Shown piece after piece: positions 45,390 to 57,737 of a stretch of DNA of 64,000 nt. The position numbers and the translations under genes were made by a program. Source of the stretch: Endomychus coccineus (Eukaryota; Arthropoda; Insecta; Coleoptera; Endomychidae); NCBI GenBank assembly GCA_958510875.1, contig OY294067.1, forward strand, positions 54,076,039 through 54,140,038, in the 5' to 3' direction. The stretch's first letter is position 1; each line of letters begins with the position of its first letter. The notes under the pieces were generated by a model that worked only from the letters and a program-made list of their open reading frames with translations, made no database searches and had not been told where the DNA came from.

Positions 45390-47660
45390 TATGGTTCAGG
45401 ACCGTACGGGTCGAATTGAACTTAATAGATTTTAGACAGGACCAGCCTTTCTGTTTATGTTATCCTCTAAAAGACAATGATCCTGAAATATTTGTTATTG
45501 AGAAGAAAATGTCTAACTTCATACACCGTTTAAAATGAAACATGAGATATGTTTTCATCTCATACGGCATAACATTGCTTACGTCAAGGGTTGTAGCGAT
45601 AGGCTACTTTTATGCATGTGGATTAATCGATTGGTCATATATTGAATATTTGATTGTTTATTTGAAACATTATTGATACACATTTTATTACTTGAAAACT
45701 ATAGGTTTCCGGTAGTTGAAACAGACTATAGAAGATGTGAGGGTTTCCTTTTGACTTCCTGCACCATGACAAAGTGTCAAACGTACTGTTGTCTATTGGA
45801 TATTGAAAGGAAACTCCTGAAATTAATTTAAAAACAATTATATTTTGCGAACAATGGATTCTGCATTTACGGTAGAGGCGCGTTAGACTTCTCTAATAAT
45901 GTCGTTGCTAATCATCAACAAGACCGAAGGATATGCAAATTCACTTTGTCAACGGTTTAATTTACTTTTTATGAACCGTGCACAACTGAATAGTTTAGCG
46001 ATGAGGTATGAGCATACAAACAACTAGTAAATTTCAGTTGCAGATTATAATTCTGCGTTCAGTACTACGTATGTCTTTGAGTTAGCTGCTGTGTGTACTT
46101 CGAACTGAGGATATAAAAAAGAAACTAAATTATATTTCTATCGACATAGAGATTTTATAGTTAGAGTACTTGATCAATGTAGGGATCTCCCGAAATAAGT
46201 GAGGCTGGGTTAGCGTGAAAGTAGTAGAGATATGTACTACTCGAGTACTCTATCTTATATGATCTGATAGGGAAAGAGCGTGACTGATGACGCCTCTGTT
46301 CAGTTACAGTAAGCACAGACCTATTAAACCTTGTAAGGTTCTAGTGAGTCGCATATTGTTGCGCAATCACGAACAATTTAGTTGCTCGAATTTACAGTTG
46401 CCCGTTAGTTGCATGTGTGCACGTTTTCATATAATCCACTTGACGTCACTCACGGATCAAACTGTTGCGCAATTGAAAATTGCTTGTCTGCGCCCTAATC
46501 AGTGAATCAACAAGATCGGCTGCGGCAAATATGATAAAAAAGTATATTGACTACTCCATAAACACAATGAGAGTTGCCTCACGCCATAAAAAGAGATAGA
46601 AACATTCGGCAGTTACATAAATTTACGGTCTCGAGTAGAAGGTGCGTGCCCGAAATAAATTGTTTCTAATGGATATAATATATCGACTGCGTCGTCGTTC
46701 ATTTTCACATCTCGCGTCCTACATGGCTCAAGTCTCCATTTATTTGTTAAAACCTAATGAGGAAATCCATATTCTTGACGGTTGCGCGGTTCATATCGTT
46801 TCTACTTGAGTCAGGCTTATACGAAGCTAGTACAAGTTAGTATATACAGTATCGGAAACTATTTATCTTGGGTATGGTGGTTTCATGAGAGCCTAAAGAA
46901 TAGTTTGCTATATGTTGAGAGAGCATTACAATTTCAGGGCGGTCTGCTCAGGACGTAGGACCTCAGTATCATACCATCACCAGTCGGGAGAATGTGCGAG
47001 TCGCTGTGTACGCGTCGGGTGGGGTAAGAGGAGGGGCACACAGCAGTGCGTCTCTCTTGTTTATGTGGTATTATCATATCATTGCGTTCCTTGTTGCTCG
47101 TGTAGATTTCTGTCTATACCCCAGAAGAATTGTTTCCGATACTGTATGTGTCTCCTAAAGCTTGCTTCGGGCCATAGCCTCGAGGATCAATATAACAGAT
47201 ATATATTTGGGCTGTGAAATAGGAATAATAAGGAATCGTGTCTACTGTTGAAAATACAATATCAACCGAATTAACAAAGAATATTGTTTTTCTCTGGGAT
47301 TGAGTCAGTGCTGCAGCTCCTTTTTGAAAGCTGCCATAGTTTTGTTCCATGATGAAAAGAAACGTTCATTGAGTGGTCTTTTCTCTATATTCTACGAACC
47401 ATTCTTTTGAATATGTCTATATTTAGACGTATCTCCAATTTTACTCTGATGAACAATGTTAATTCTAAAAATAGAACTTTTATCATAGAATTGACACTTA
47501 TTACGGCGCGGGAATGTGTTATTTTTGATGAAGCTAATATCTGCCGTAATTTTAATCCCATTAGCAACACTGTTTTCTCTTCCATATTAATATTTTTAGA
47601 TGGTAATTCAAACACTACTTATCCACACTGAAAGATGGTTATGATGGGTGCTCTCTCTCT
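45390..47660. other. Intron DNA, nothing recognised
   Basis: No reading frame with motifs and no clear repeats. Somewhat less AT-rich near 46900-47110. Since it precedes a regulated terminal exon it could contain splicing or promoter elements; none can be named. Confidence 0.4.
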
Positions 47661-47667
47661 GTTCCAG

Positions 47668-48017
47668 TTGCATGGCAGGAACAGAGGCAGAGTCTCCCAT
47701 CCACATATCATCTAGACTCCCCTTACAAAATGACACCACAGATATCCATACCTGAAAGTCGTGCAGCTTCTTTAGATTACTGTGAGATATTCGATAAGAT
47801 AAGTGACTCACCTTCATTATACACATGCAGAATATGTGGTAAAACGGTTAGCAACCGGTGGCATCATTCTTCTATTCATCGACCGCAATCTAACACTTGT
47901 CCTGAATGCCAGCAATCGTTTACTAGAAAAGACAATATGAAAGCGCATATCCGATTAAAGCATTCATACTTAAGATTGTGTAATGATAGACTGTATGAAT
48001 CGTGGTTTGAAAATTGA
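47668..48017 (+). CDS. fru: fruitless, alternative terminal zinc-finger exon 1
   Basis: The acceptor is a strong CT tract ending GTTCCAG at 47667. With the G carried over from the previous exon it reads V-AWQEQRQSLPSTYHLDSPYK and onward in frame to a stop at 48015-48017 (116 residues). It carries two zinc fingers: CRICGKTVSNRWHHSSIH (C-x2-C-x9-H-x3-H) and CPECQQSFTRKDNMKAHIR with LKH (C-x2-C-x12-H-x4-H). The SNRWHH-IHRPQS segment and TRKDNMKAH are near-identical to a Drosophila Fru C-terminal exon (SNRWHHANIHRPQSHEC recalled). I do not assign the A-D isoform letter. It gives the protein one DNA-binding specificity. AATAAA signals follow at 48422 and 48524. Confidence 0.93.
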
Positions 48018-48600
48018 CTACGATTTGATTGATTTAATGTTGCGTTCTTCATTTATGAATAGCTAATGATATATGTTTACAAGCTGACAATTTGGTTAAA
48101 GTGGTTATCATTGATTAATATTCTAAACATCAGTGTAATAATAAGAACTTCCTATCCCGCTGGCAACTTCTTAATTAAGTGGCCTTTTATAATATCGAAC
48201 CGTTTTTGGGTTTGTATAACATTGGTTTTGTTTACGATGTTTCCTCCTTTAAATATTTATTTTATTCAATATTATCTGAAACTTTTTGTTGTTTATTTTC
48301 CATTTGTAATAATTGAAAGTTTTGTAAACACTTATTCATTAGTTATTTATTCTTACCTTAAACATTTTTTATTTGGCTGTTATAAAGAGAAGACTGTATT
48401 TAATTTGTTCTTATTGTTTGAAATAAATTGTTTCATAGACTATTCCCGTTTTATTGACTTTTTGCATTGAATAATTGTTGGGTCGATTAAGGTCTGAAAA
48501 TTTTAATGGATATGCTGCACTCGAATAAATTAGTGCCGACTTCCGTTTATACCTTTTTATATCATTATATTGTAAAAAGGTAATGTAACAAAAATTCATT
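48018..48600 (+). other. fru: Probable 3' UTR of the first terminal exon
   Basis: AT-rich DNA after the stop with AATAAA at 48422-48427 and 48524-48529. The cleavage site is not known. It ends before the transposon at 48690. Confidence 0.5.
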
Positions 48601-48689
48601 GTGATTAAATTTTGAAAAGTGTTTTAAAAATTGCGTTGAGGAATCTTGAGATTACTTGTTTGTGTATATTCATATTTCATATTTATAAA

Positions 48690-49104
48690 TAGTCGAGGAA
48701 ATAAAGCACAAAATTAGTCCAATAATTTTGTTGAACGGATTTTAATGTAATTGGGCTCATTCGATTGACCTAGAGGTCAATAACCCTGAGTACCACGGCG
48801 GTCTCAGGGAATTTACAGAAATTTTATTTAAAACTCCCAAATTTGACACTCGGGGTTTTCGAGGATGCTGAACACGACTATGATGTTTAATCGAAGTCGG
48901 TTACTGGGAATTTTTCAGATATTTTATTAAAAAGTATCCCAAAATTGTTACTCGGGGTTTTGGAGTATGTAGAACACGACTGATGTTCAAAATAGTCTAT
49001 AACGCACTTGGGGCTCAAATTTAAAATACTATCATTATTATATTACATCAAAATCCGTTCATTCGTTCAAAAATTCTAGATGTAATGCTTTATTTCCTCG
49101 ACTA
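48690..49104. mobile_element. TAGTCG-ended element 3, short
   Basis: Ends TAGTCGAGGAAATAAAGCA and its inverse are flanked by AAA on both sides (48687-48689 and 49105-49107). Inner arms share AACGGATTTT(A/G)ATGTAAT. Two tandem units about 102 bp apart (ACTCGGGGTTTT at 48848 and 48950, each followed by GAACACGACT) carry the same core as the other two elements. Only 415 bp long. Confidence 0.75.
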
Positions 49105-49990
49105 AAATCTTAAACGCGCGATATAAAATTTCATAGTGGCCAGGGAACAACAATTTTAGCAAAAGCAAAATTTACAACAGTTATATGAATATTGTAAAAA
49201 TACAAGCATTTGTCTGTAAACTCTTTTGTTCTGTGTGTAAACTCTTTCCAACTGGAATGCACAAAAATCCTTGGTGGCTGAGGTCTGGTTGGCAAAAAGG
49301 ACCAGCATCCAAGGTGCTTACCAACCTACCACAGATTAAAATAAATCAAGTCGAGTTGCCATTTGTTCCAGTTTTGCTTTTACCAGTCATTATTCTGTTC
49401 ATTTTCTATCTGGTTATTTATTTTCGAATGCTGATTCCTTTCAGTATCAAATAAATGTACCCAAGCACCTTGATATTCAGAAATCTCAAAACATATTTTT
49501 ACAAGCAAGTTTCCACCTTCAGTATATTTCTATTTTTTTTCAACCGAAATGCGTTGGATTGGTTTTTAGGACGTTCTCAGAATTATTTCTGTATCCTTTT
49601 TGGAATCATCAGGAATATGCAGAAAAATATCTCCTCCATATGTGCGATTCTAAAGTGTACACGTCCTGAACTTTTGTGCATTTGTAATTCACATAATCGG
49701 TAGGCTAAACAGTTATTCAGTATAATTTGAACTGCTCTATTACCTATATGTTTTTTGGAATAATAGAATATACTACAAATAAAAAAATTATATTAAAGAG
49801 ACTGTTTATTTGTATAGTCTTTTTGGAATACAATATACCACAAATTAAAAAATGATAACAAACATATTGTTCATTTGTATAGTTGGCTACTTAAATAATA
49901 ATTACTGAATCAAGTTTCTTTGAATGTGAACAGTGGTTTAGGTTGAATTTAACATCTGAATAAATCATCTCATGTCAAAAAAGGATTGTT
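49105..49990. other. Intergenic or intron DNA
   Basis: Includes a small duplication (TACCACAAAT-type words at about 49770 and 49830); no gene recognised. Confidence 0.4.
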
Positions 49991-50000
49991 AGTATGTTAA

Positions 50001-50165
50001 TATACAGACTATAACTTGATAGAGAAGGGAAATAAGATTTTGAAGAAGAACCTTAAGATCTTAAGGTATTTTACTTATTGTACGAAGTGGTAATCAAAAC
50101 ATCAAAGGATAATGGCGGAGCTTCTTCCATGTATGTCCCTACTCTGTCAAGTTATAGTCTGTATA
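50001..50165. mobile_element. 165-bp TA-type MITE
   Basis: TATACAGACTATAACTTGAT at the left and its near-inverse ending AGTCTGTATA at the right form arms of about 30 bp. Short, TA-bounded and non-coding, consistent with a Tc1/mariner-derived MITE. Confidence 0.7.
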
Positions 50166-51040
50166 TTGACTATCGGTAAAATTATTCATATTCTAACGTT
50201 GAAGCCTCGCAAATATATTCAAATTTTGTTAAGTCTAATTTATTTGTGTCGAAACTTCAACTAATATAATTTCTATAAGATGATTTGTCTTTTTTAAATA
50301 CCCTGGGTACTAAACACTTGAAAAATGATGATCGTCAAGTAAATATTCCAATTTTATTAATTTAAAGTTTGTTATAACAACGTCAAGTTTAACTTTCGCG
50401 CTCCATTGCAAGTGCCCTCTAGCGGTCGCCAGATTGTACGTACTTTTTATTTTGTTAAATTTATTTAACGTCGGCCTCATTCTGCTACCAGGTCACCGAC
50501 GCCGTTTAGCACATTTACCCTACCTGATAATTTACCGAATGAACTAGAGGTAAGGATTTTTAACGAACCCATAATAAATGGACTCGGGACCGCTGGTTTA
50601 ACGTCTCCATAGGACGGGATATCTTCAATATATCTCGTGCTCATTTATAAATTTGTTTGCGAGCTATGATTGCTACTTCGCTGCACTTGTTCGGACTATC
50701 AACGTGGGTACCATCCAAGTACTAATCGCGTTCAGCATTGCTTAATATCGTATCTTTAAAGAAAGTGCTTTAAACAAAACATTTCAAGACAAGTTTAAAT
50801 TTAACGCGCAAGCGAGCGCTAGAATGGCTTTCCTTGCGTTTTTTACTGTAGTCTGTAGAATAGAGTAGATCGTCTGTATTTGTTAACCAGATAGGAATGC
50901 AATGTACAATATTGTTGCACATTGTGACATTTGTTATGTATTTATTATGTATTATTCTACAATTTTCAGACTGATATGTCATTCAGTTCTGTTTTGACAC
51001 CCATCGAAAGCAAGCAACCTTGAAAATTTTTTGTAAACAT
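50166..51040. other. Unassigned DNA
   Basis: No gene recognised. A moderately GC-rich stretch at 50390-50550 has no repeat partner in the window. Confidence 0.35.
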
Positions 51041-51049
51041 TGAAAAAAG

Positions 51050-51770
51050 TGAATATCGCGTCTTGATTAAACGCGCGATCGTGTGTCAACTTCAGGAGTA
51101 TTTAGGCAATGTTCGAGCGGGATAAGAAGAACTTTTTGCACCGCTTAGTATCCGTGGACGAAACATGGATCACAAAGAGCAGTCGAACCAGTGGACATGT
51201 ACTGGCGAATCGAAGATGAAAAAGGCCAAAGTGGGTATATCGGCCAACAAAGTCGACAGTTTTTATTGGGATGCACACGTTATCGTCCATATCGATTACC
51301 TTGAAAAGGGCAAAACGATCACTGACGTATATTATGCAAAGCTGTTGGATCGATTCGACGCCGATTTGAAGTGAAAGCGGCCGCATTTGGCAAAGAAAAA
51401 AGTGCTCTTCCACCAGGATAACGCATCGGCGCGCAGCTCCGCAATCGCAATGGCAAAATTGCATGAATTGCGCTACGAATTGCTTCGTCATCCACCATAT
51501 TCACTAGACTTGCCCCTCCCCCCCCCCTTGCGATTTTTATCTAATTCCAAACTTAAGAAATGGCTCGGCGGAATGAGTTTTGGCTCCAACGATGAGGTCA
51601 TCGCTGAAACAAACGGCTAATTTGAAGAATTGCCGAAATTGTATTATTTGGCAGGGATCGGAAAATTTGAATATCGGGTTACAAGGAGATTATGTTGAGA
51701 AATAAAATAAGTTTTGACCAAATAAATCATTTCTTGTGTCATTTTTAAGGGACTTTCCACCTTGCCCTCG
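51050..51770 (+). pseudogene. Mariner transposase remnant (DD34D type)
   Basis: Frames match the catalytic part of mariner: FLHRLVSVDETWI (first Asp), DYLEKGKTITDVYYAKLLDR, a stop, then KKVLFHQDNASARSSAIAMA (second Asp), LRHPPYSLDL where mariner has PPYSPDLAPSD (third Asp), and KKWLGGMSFGSNDEVIAETN. A C-rich expansion (51518-51530) disrupts the third Asp region. The right end CTTTCCACCTTGCCCTCG-TA is a typical mariner terminus; the left end is missing. Confidence 0.88.
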
Positions 51771-51839
51771 TATTTGGTTTATTCCAAAAAGTAAAAGAGT
51801 AAGTGATAAAATTAAATTAACATATCATCAGGTGAAGGC

Positions 51840-52260
51840 ACACATTTTTGTCAGAAGTCGAACTGTAATATTTTAAGTTTTACTATTAGCGAATTAATCG
51901 TTCCAAATTTCGAATAGATATTCGTATCCCTAGTATTTTGTACCCATATTATCATTGAATAAAATAAGACTTGTTCTTGACGTTTCGACAGGTTATTTCT
52001 ATCTTTGCCAAAAAATTTATGTGAATTAGTGTTTCCAAAAATACGAGTAGATGGTTTACCCATATTCATAAACCTAATATACCAATGCGACCTGTGGTAT
52101 GCAGCATTCAATATTATTTTCAGGAAATGGTTAAATACTTATCCAACACATTGACTTATTTACATTCTTGGGTTTTCAAAGAATCATTGACAAAATTACA
52201 ATACAAAAAAACTGTATCATTAGGTATCTTCATATACTAATATCCCTCCAGAATTAGCTA
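51840..52260. other. Possible upstream part of the next retroelement
   Basis: Contains GACGTTTCGACAGG (51979-51992), a word found at ends of some Penelope-like elements. No complete ribozyme core accompanies it. Confidence 0.35.
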
Positions 52261-52289
52261 CACAAATAATTCTAAATTAATGGAATTAA

Positions 52290-52960
52290 ATATAAGCTAT
52301 TTTTTACAATATAAGGATGATTGTTATAAACAACCAGATGTTGTGCAAGGAGTTCTCCAATATCGAGTATCATAGCCCAGATTCTCATAAAATTGTTTGA
52401 AGAAAAAGTTATACTTCGATTAGATGTAATCTTTTTCAAAAGAATTGTTGATGATTGTATCGTTGCCATCCCAATAGAAAGGTAAATGTGATGAATTTTT
52501 GATTTCTTTCAATTCATTTCACCATAAATTACAATCTACAATTGGTACTGAAAATAATAATGTAATTCATGTTTTAGATTTAACTCAAGTACGAAAACCA
52601 AATAATGACAGAATTCGAACTAAATGGTACACCAAACCTGCTTGGTCAGGAAGATATACGAATTTCAATTCTGATAACCTAAAAAGTATAAAGAGAACGT
52701 TATTATAAATTTGATAAATAGGGCTATTACACTAAGTCCTTCTGAACTAAGAGTTAAATCGATTGAAAAAACAAAAAGGAACTTAAAAGTAAAGAATGGC
52801 CTAACTTGGTCAATTCTATAACTAAGGATAAAATTCATAACTTATTTAACTTAACTTATAACTCGAAAGTAAAGAATGGCCTATTGATTTGGTCAATTCT
52901 ATAACTAATGATAAAATTCATAACTTATATATAACTTTTCTACTGCAATAAAAATGAACT
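52290..52960 (+). pseudogene. Penelope-like RT fragment, second family
   Basis: Broken frames give GSPISSIIAQILMKLFEEK-like sequence (52350-52410), FKRIVDDCIVAIP (VDD catalytic pair, about 52435-52475), and LDLTQVRKPNNDRIRTKWYT with KPAWSGRYTNFNSDN (52575-52680). This order is Penelope-type RT but not the family of copies A-D. A segment of about 60 bp is repeated at 52785 and 52867 (AAAGTAAAGAATGGCCTA). Confidence 0.75.
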
Positions 52961-53149
52961 CGCCTCACTTTTGTTAGCAAAATACCTTTCGGACTCTCCT
53001 ACGTGTCAAATGTAAATGATAAGGAATAGACAATATATTGGAAATGATTTAGAAACCGCTAATGAAAGACGCTATATTATACTCTATGTTATATTGAAAT
53101 GACATCCTAGAGACACTAACTAGAAGAAATCCGCTGCCAAGGATATACG

Positions 53150-53720
53150 AATATTCGAATTGCAAGAGGTAAATTGGAGAGCACTATGCGACATCATACA
53201 AGGAGGTCTTAAGATCACAGAGAAATGGTGTAAATCGGCCAGACTATTGATCAAACCTAGTATAATTACAATAGTGGCCTTCACCAGGAAAAGGAAGATG
53301 GATCACATGAAGCAAATCAAGCTAAATGGAACCACCATCGTGCTGGAAGATGATCAAATGCTGTTCTGGATGCACACCAACCAAGCAAATTACCGAACAA
53401 AGGGAATTAATTATGCATGCATATGCATAACTGGGGACCCAAGGTCTTGCCCTGCGGGTAGCATGGCGAAAATACGGGAAATAACCCGGCTCCACATAGC
53501 TATACGTAGGACAGCTAAAAATTCAATGCTTGAAATAAGCAAAGAAGAATCTAGGACAGGTACTAAACTTTCTAGATAAATTTAGGAAAAGAATGTTTTG
53601 GAAAGTATAAAGCTAAGCAGGAACAACCTGAGAATCATAACAGGATTCATGACCAGACACTGCAAACTCAACGAGCACATGAGTAAAATTGGTCTAGTGA
53701 ACGGTGGAATGTGTAGATAA
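53150..53720 (+). pseudogene. Non-LTR retrotransposon family B, RT and RNase H pieces
   Basis: The frame 53160-53579 includes GGLKITEKWCKSARLLIKPS, IVAFTRKRKMDHMKQIKLNG and, after a deletion, MAKIREITRLHIAIRRTAKN. Further on (53600-53715) LSRNNLRIITGFMTRHCKLN leads into HMSKIGLVN. The same tail occurs at 24238-24480. RT core motifs and much of RNase H are deleted. Confidence 0.78.
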
Positions 53721-54120
53721 TCCACAAAAGTAGGAAATTTCACCACTGGAGCTGGGAAAAACCTTAGCTTTAAGAGATATAAAAGCCACCGGTGTACTTT
53801 TAGGAGGATACAATAGTTCTTCAAAGACGCAGTATACTGGACACCCCTAACTAACCGAATCAATCCACAGTTTTAATTTATTGGATTTTAATGCACAAGT
53901 CGCCTGCAGATGCATTTCATTAAACATAGTCATCTATTCTTTTCTAAATTACATGGAAACTCTAATTGACGTATTAATTTTTGATAAAGATTGAGATAAA
54001 CTGTTGTAACCTCAAGAACAAGTCGCATTTCATTTTACGAATAAAATAAGTACAAATAAAGAACCAAAATATCAAGAAAACAAGAAAATAAATCGTAAAA
54101 TAGATAGATATATATTGTTT

Positions 54121-54500
54121 TTGCTAGTAACTCGCTACCATTGCATGTAATATCAAGAGGTTTCTTAGTGTTCCACAATTCAGGCTCAAAATCGCTTCTT
54201 CCAATTATTGTATTGTCCAAATGGTCAAGGTTTCTTAAGATTCATAGAGCACGTACATATTTTAGTATACCCCATGAACCTTGATGGGTATCTTACTCAA
54301 TTTTGTTAGTAACTCGCTCCCATTATCTATATAAAATTGAAAGGATCGTCATTTTCCTTAGTGTTTGATAACGTAGACTCAGTATCACTTCTTTCTTCAC
54401 CACATTAAGTTGTTGTGGTCAAGGTTTCTAAAGATTCATAGAGCGCGTACTTAATTTGTTACACTCTATGAACCTTGATGGTATCTCACTCAAATTATTG
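54121..54500. repeat. Tandem duplication, about 185-bp unit
   Basis: TAGTAACTCGCT occurs at 54125 and 54310, followed in both units by GGTCAAGGTTTCT, AGATTCATAGAGC and CTATGAACCTTGATG-like words. Each unit therefore also contains an internal foldback (TCAAGGTTTCT against its near-inverse). The pair lies between the two fru terminal exons. Confidence 0.75.
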
Positions 54501-55074
54501 ATTACATACATTTCAAATAGTTTTATGGAGGTGTGGACTCTTGTAGTAATTTCTATATTCATAATTGAATCAATTTGTAGGACTTTTATTGAACCAAGAT
54601 ATAACAATTTTCCACGTTACTGTTTCTGCAACTGCTGATTGTATTGCTTGTGCGGAATCCAACAAGATGCAATTTAGTTTTTAATTAATACTATACTATG
54701 TAAATAACATTGTAACATAGAGTATTTTCCTATTTGCTAGATATAAGTGGAAAAATGTATAAAAACTAATGTTTAGATGGTGTAGGGTACATATTTCTCT
54801 AGTCTAATTTCTTCACTTTGCATGTAACAATATTTCTGATTTTTCTGCAAATTGAATCTAAAACTACTAAAAACAATGGCTCGGCAGCTTTTCAGATTTT
54901 AGTACCAGATGTGAAAATGCCTGAATTATTAATCTTCGAATTGTAAAGGCTCACCATTACTTCTGGTATTAAAATCTATACTTGCTCTGGGGTGCACTAT
55001 CACTATTCTGCTGTCACTATTAATATTAACACTTAGCATTTAACGTTCCGTTAAAATACTGTTTTCGTTTGCAG

Positions 55075-55346
55075 GTTCAAAAACCTGGCACATGCGGCTA
55101 ACGTTTGACAAGCTGCCAGGTGGCTGCAACCTGCATCGGTGCAAATTGTGTGGAAAAATAGTGACGCACATACGAAACCACTATCATGTGCACTTCCCGG
55201 GCAGGTTTGAATGTCCCCTGTGTCGAGCCACATATACCCGCAGCGACAATTTGCGTACCCATTGCAAATTTAAACATCCGCGGTTCAACCCCGACACCAG
55301 GAAGTTCGAAGTACCACCGATCACGAATGATACGGCGGCTGATTGA
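55075..55346 (+). CDS. fru: fruitless, alternative terminal zinc-finger exon 2
   Basis: The acceptor TTTCGTTTGCAG ends at 55074. With the carried-over G it reads G-SKTWHMRLTFDKLPGGCN and on to a TGA at 55344-55346 (90 residues). Two fingers: CKLCGKIVTHIRNHYHVH (C-x2-C-x9-H-x3-H) and CPLCRATYTRSDNLRTHCKF followed by KH (C-x2-C-x12-H-x4-H). This is the same finger spacing as the first terminal exon but a different DNA-reading surface. The HFPGRFECPLCRATYTRSDN segment is near-identical to a recalled Drosophila Fru isoform. Codons are richer in GC than the rest of the window, fitting strong conservation. Splicing to this exon instead of 47668 defines a second Fru isoform. Confidence 0.94.
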
Positions 55347-56330
55347 TTTTGGCTGTACTATTATTTTTATTATAGAGCTATGTGCTCATAGCTAACAGCG
55401 AATTACTCTAGCAAATTTTGAAGTACCTTATGAAAAATAATGACAGTTCACTGTTGTGACTGTTAATGTGCAATATACCTGCACGTAACTGTGTTGGACC
55501 ATTTTGAAATCTAAATATTTGATACTTTTGACCTTGCATTTTTAAATGGTTAAATTATACCTGGCTTTCCACAAGGTATTGTCTCATACCTCATTATGAG
55601 TTCCACATCAATCTGAGGATTTTCTTTGAGAAACGTTTTTTTTGAATGCCAATATATTTGAAATGATTATTTTTAAATCATCTTAGTATATCTTTGAATA
55701 TTATTGTTATTGTTATTATTGTTTATAATTGAAGAATTTTGAATTCTTGAAGATTTGATTTATTTCATATCGATAATTAGTTAGTACGTAGTTGGTACGT
55801 ACATTGCTAAATTTTATGATAGATCAGTTGATTTGGAATTTTTATTCCTGAACATAAAAACATGTAGGTCCAGGTGTATTAGCTACTTATGTACAATCTA
55901 AGATTTTTTAACCTTACCGTTTATGATTGTTAGTCGCGCACAAAGAATACGTACTTACTAGCAAAAACTTGGCAAAATGCAGAGGTTTCATAAGTATGCG
56001 TTTTGAGGGATTTATAGTTCTATCTGCACCTTCCTCATCGTCCATAACTATTATTCAGTTGTAACCGTTATTTTCAGAAACAATGATATTATTTCCGTTT
56101 TCATTTACAAATCACAATATGAAGAAGGCAGCGGATAATAAAAATTACCAGGACAAAAATGAATATCTTTGACAATAAGCATAACCACAATTTTATTTTG
56201 GTACCAAAACTTGCCAATAGGTTTTGATTAGTGCCAAATGAATACTACCAATATTTTTCTCAAAATATCGTAATGGTATGGTATGGTGGTTTAGATTCGT
56301 ATTATAGGAAAAGTGCTAAAGCTAGGTCCA

Positions 56331-56955
56331 CACTGGAGCAAAAAAGTTCCTGCTTGTTGCCAATTGTTACCGAGAGTTCCAGTTTGTTCCTCTTATCAGT
56401 AACAAAAGTTACCATTTTTTCGGTACATATCAAAGGAAAATACTAGATCGAGGTACTTATAGTTTACACCATCATCCTTTTTCCGCTTGAATTTTAACAA
56501 ATCTGAAGCAGTTTTTTATAAGAAAAATTCAGTTTACACCGCTTCGAACAGTGCTTTAGATTAGTTGAAATTTGTGTGGAAAAGGGTGATATTGTAAACT
56601 GAATAGTATCAGAGGAAAGTAGGTGACACATCAACAAGTCCTAATTGGAATAAAAGTCCCTTCAGTGTATACAGTTTGTTGGTGATTTAATTTGAACCTT
56701 TTGTGTAATAGGATCGATAGCCTGAAGTAGGTATTCTAGGTCCGAATTAAACATACGTACAAAATTGTTGCTCGCCTTTCCTTATTAAAAATGTCGCAAC
56801 TGTGAGTAGTAAGTCTTCTTCAGTCAGTATTGGAAACCGTAAGAAACACACCAGTGTGGACGATTAGTTAACAAAAACAACTGTTCCTTGAAACAGGAAC
56901 AAAACTGATAAATATTTTTCTAATTTCTTTGCTCCAGTGTTTACATAATTTTTCT
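56331..56955. repeat. MITE-like foldback
   Basis: CACACTGGAGCAAA at the left and TTTGCTCCAGTGTTT at the right are inverted, and an inner inverted pair (AGTTTACACCATCATCCTTTT at 56460-56480 against 56590-56605) adds a hairpin. No target duplication could be confirmed. Confidence 0.5.
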
Positions 56956-57737
56956 ACGACTTACTGTTTGATTATCTATGCTGGAACTTCCGGCAACAAC
57001 CAGCAGAAAAGTTCATCGGGTAGATACTTGATTCAATATAAATATGACGTTAAGTTGTTGAATGGAGCTATTAGAGAAGCGCTATTTATATCAATCTGAG
57101 TTGGAACAAAGGAATGTTTTTAATTTCCAGAGAAGAAAACGTTGAACTTGTTCTGTAAGAACTACCGAACAAATTTATGTTTATGGTATTTTAGTAACTC
57201 AAATGTTTTCGAGAATTTGCTGTTGAATATCTAAAACATTGTATCACCAGTCCCCCTTTTCAAAGGGGGTGGAATTGGAATTAAAAATAATGGAATTGAT
57301 TTATCCGTTAGTATTTTAAACATTCAAAAATACAATAAGTGTGAAAAATATCAGCTTATTAAACCGTTGAATTACCAATTTAAAGGTTCATTTATATTGT
57401 AAGTCTTTGAGACACAGACCTTATAAAAGGTTCACAATGAAATGAAGCGATAGGTCAATTTAGTCTTTCAGTATAGAAGACGGAAAGCATTTTGTGTTTT
57501 TGCAGACATGCTCTCGGGGTCTGTTCTCTCTGATAGGACTGTACATGATATTTCCTACTACTTTCATTGAGGGACATGTTTACTCAATGTACCAAGTTCG
57601 AAATTCTCATTATAGTTACTTTTCTTTTGTTATGGTTCATAAAATAAATTTTCCGTACACTTATCCAGAATTACTGAACTTGATATGTTTTGAATAGTAG
57701 TGGACTTCCGTGAATAGCTAATCTGGAAAATTCTTGG

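Noticed and set aside
48066..48470. 134-codon hydrophobic frame after the first zinc-finger exon
   Set aside because: Composition simply reflects AT-rich 3' UTR DNA; no family resemblance and it contains polyadenylation signals.
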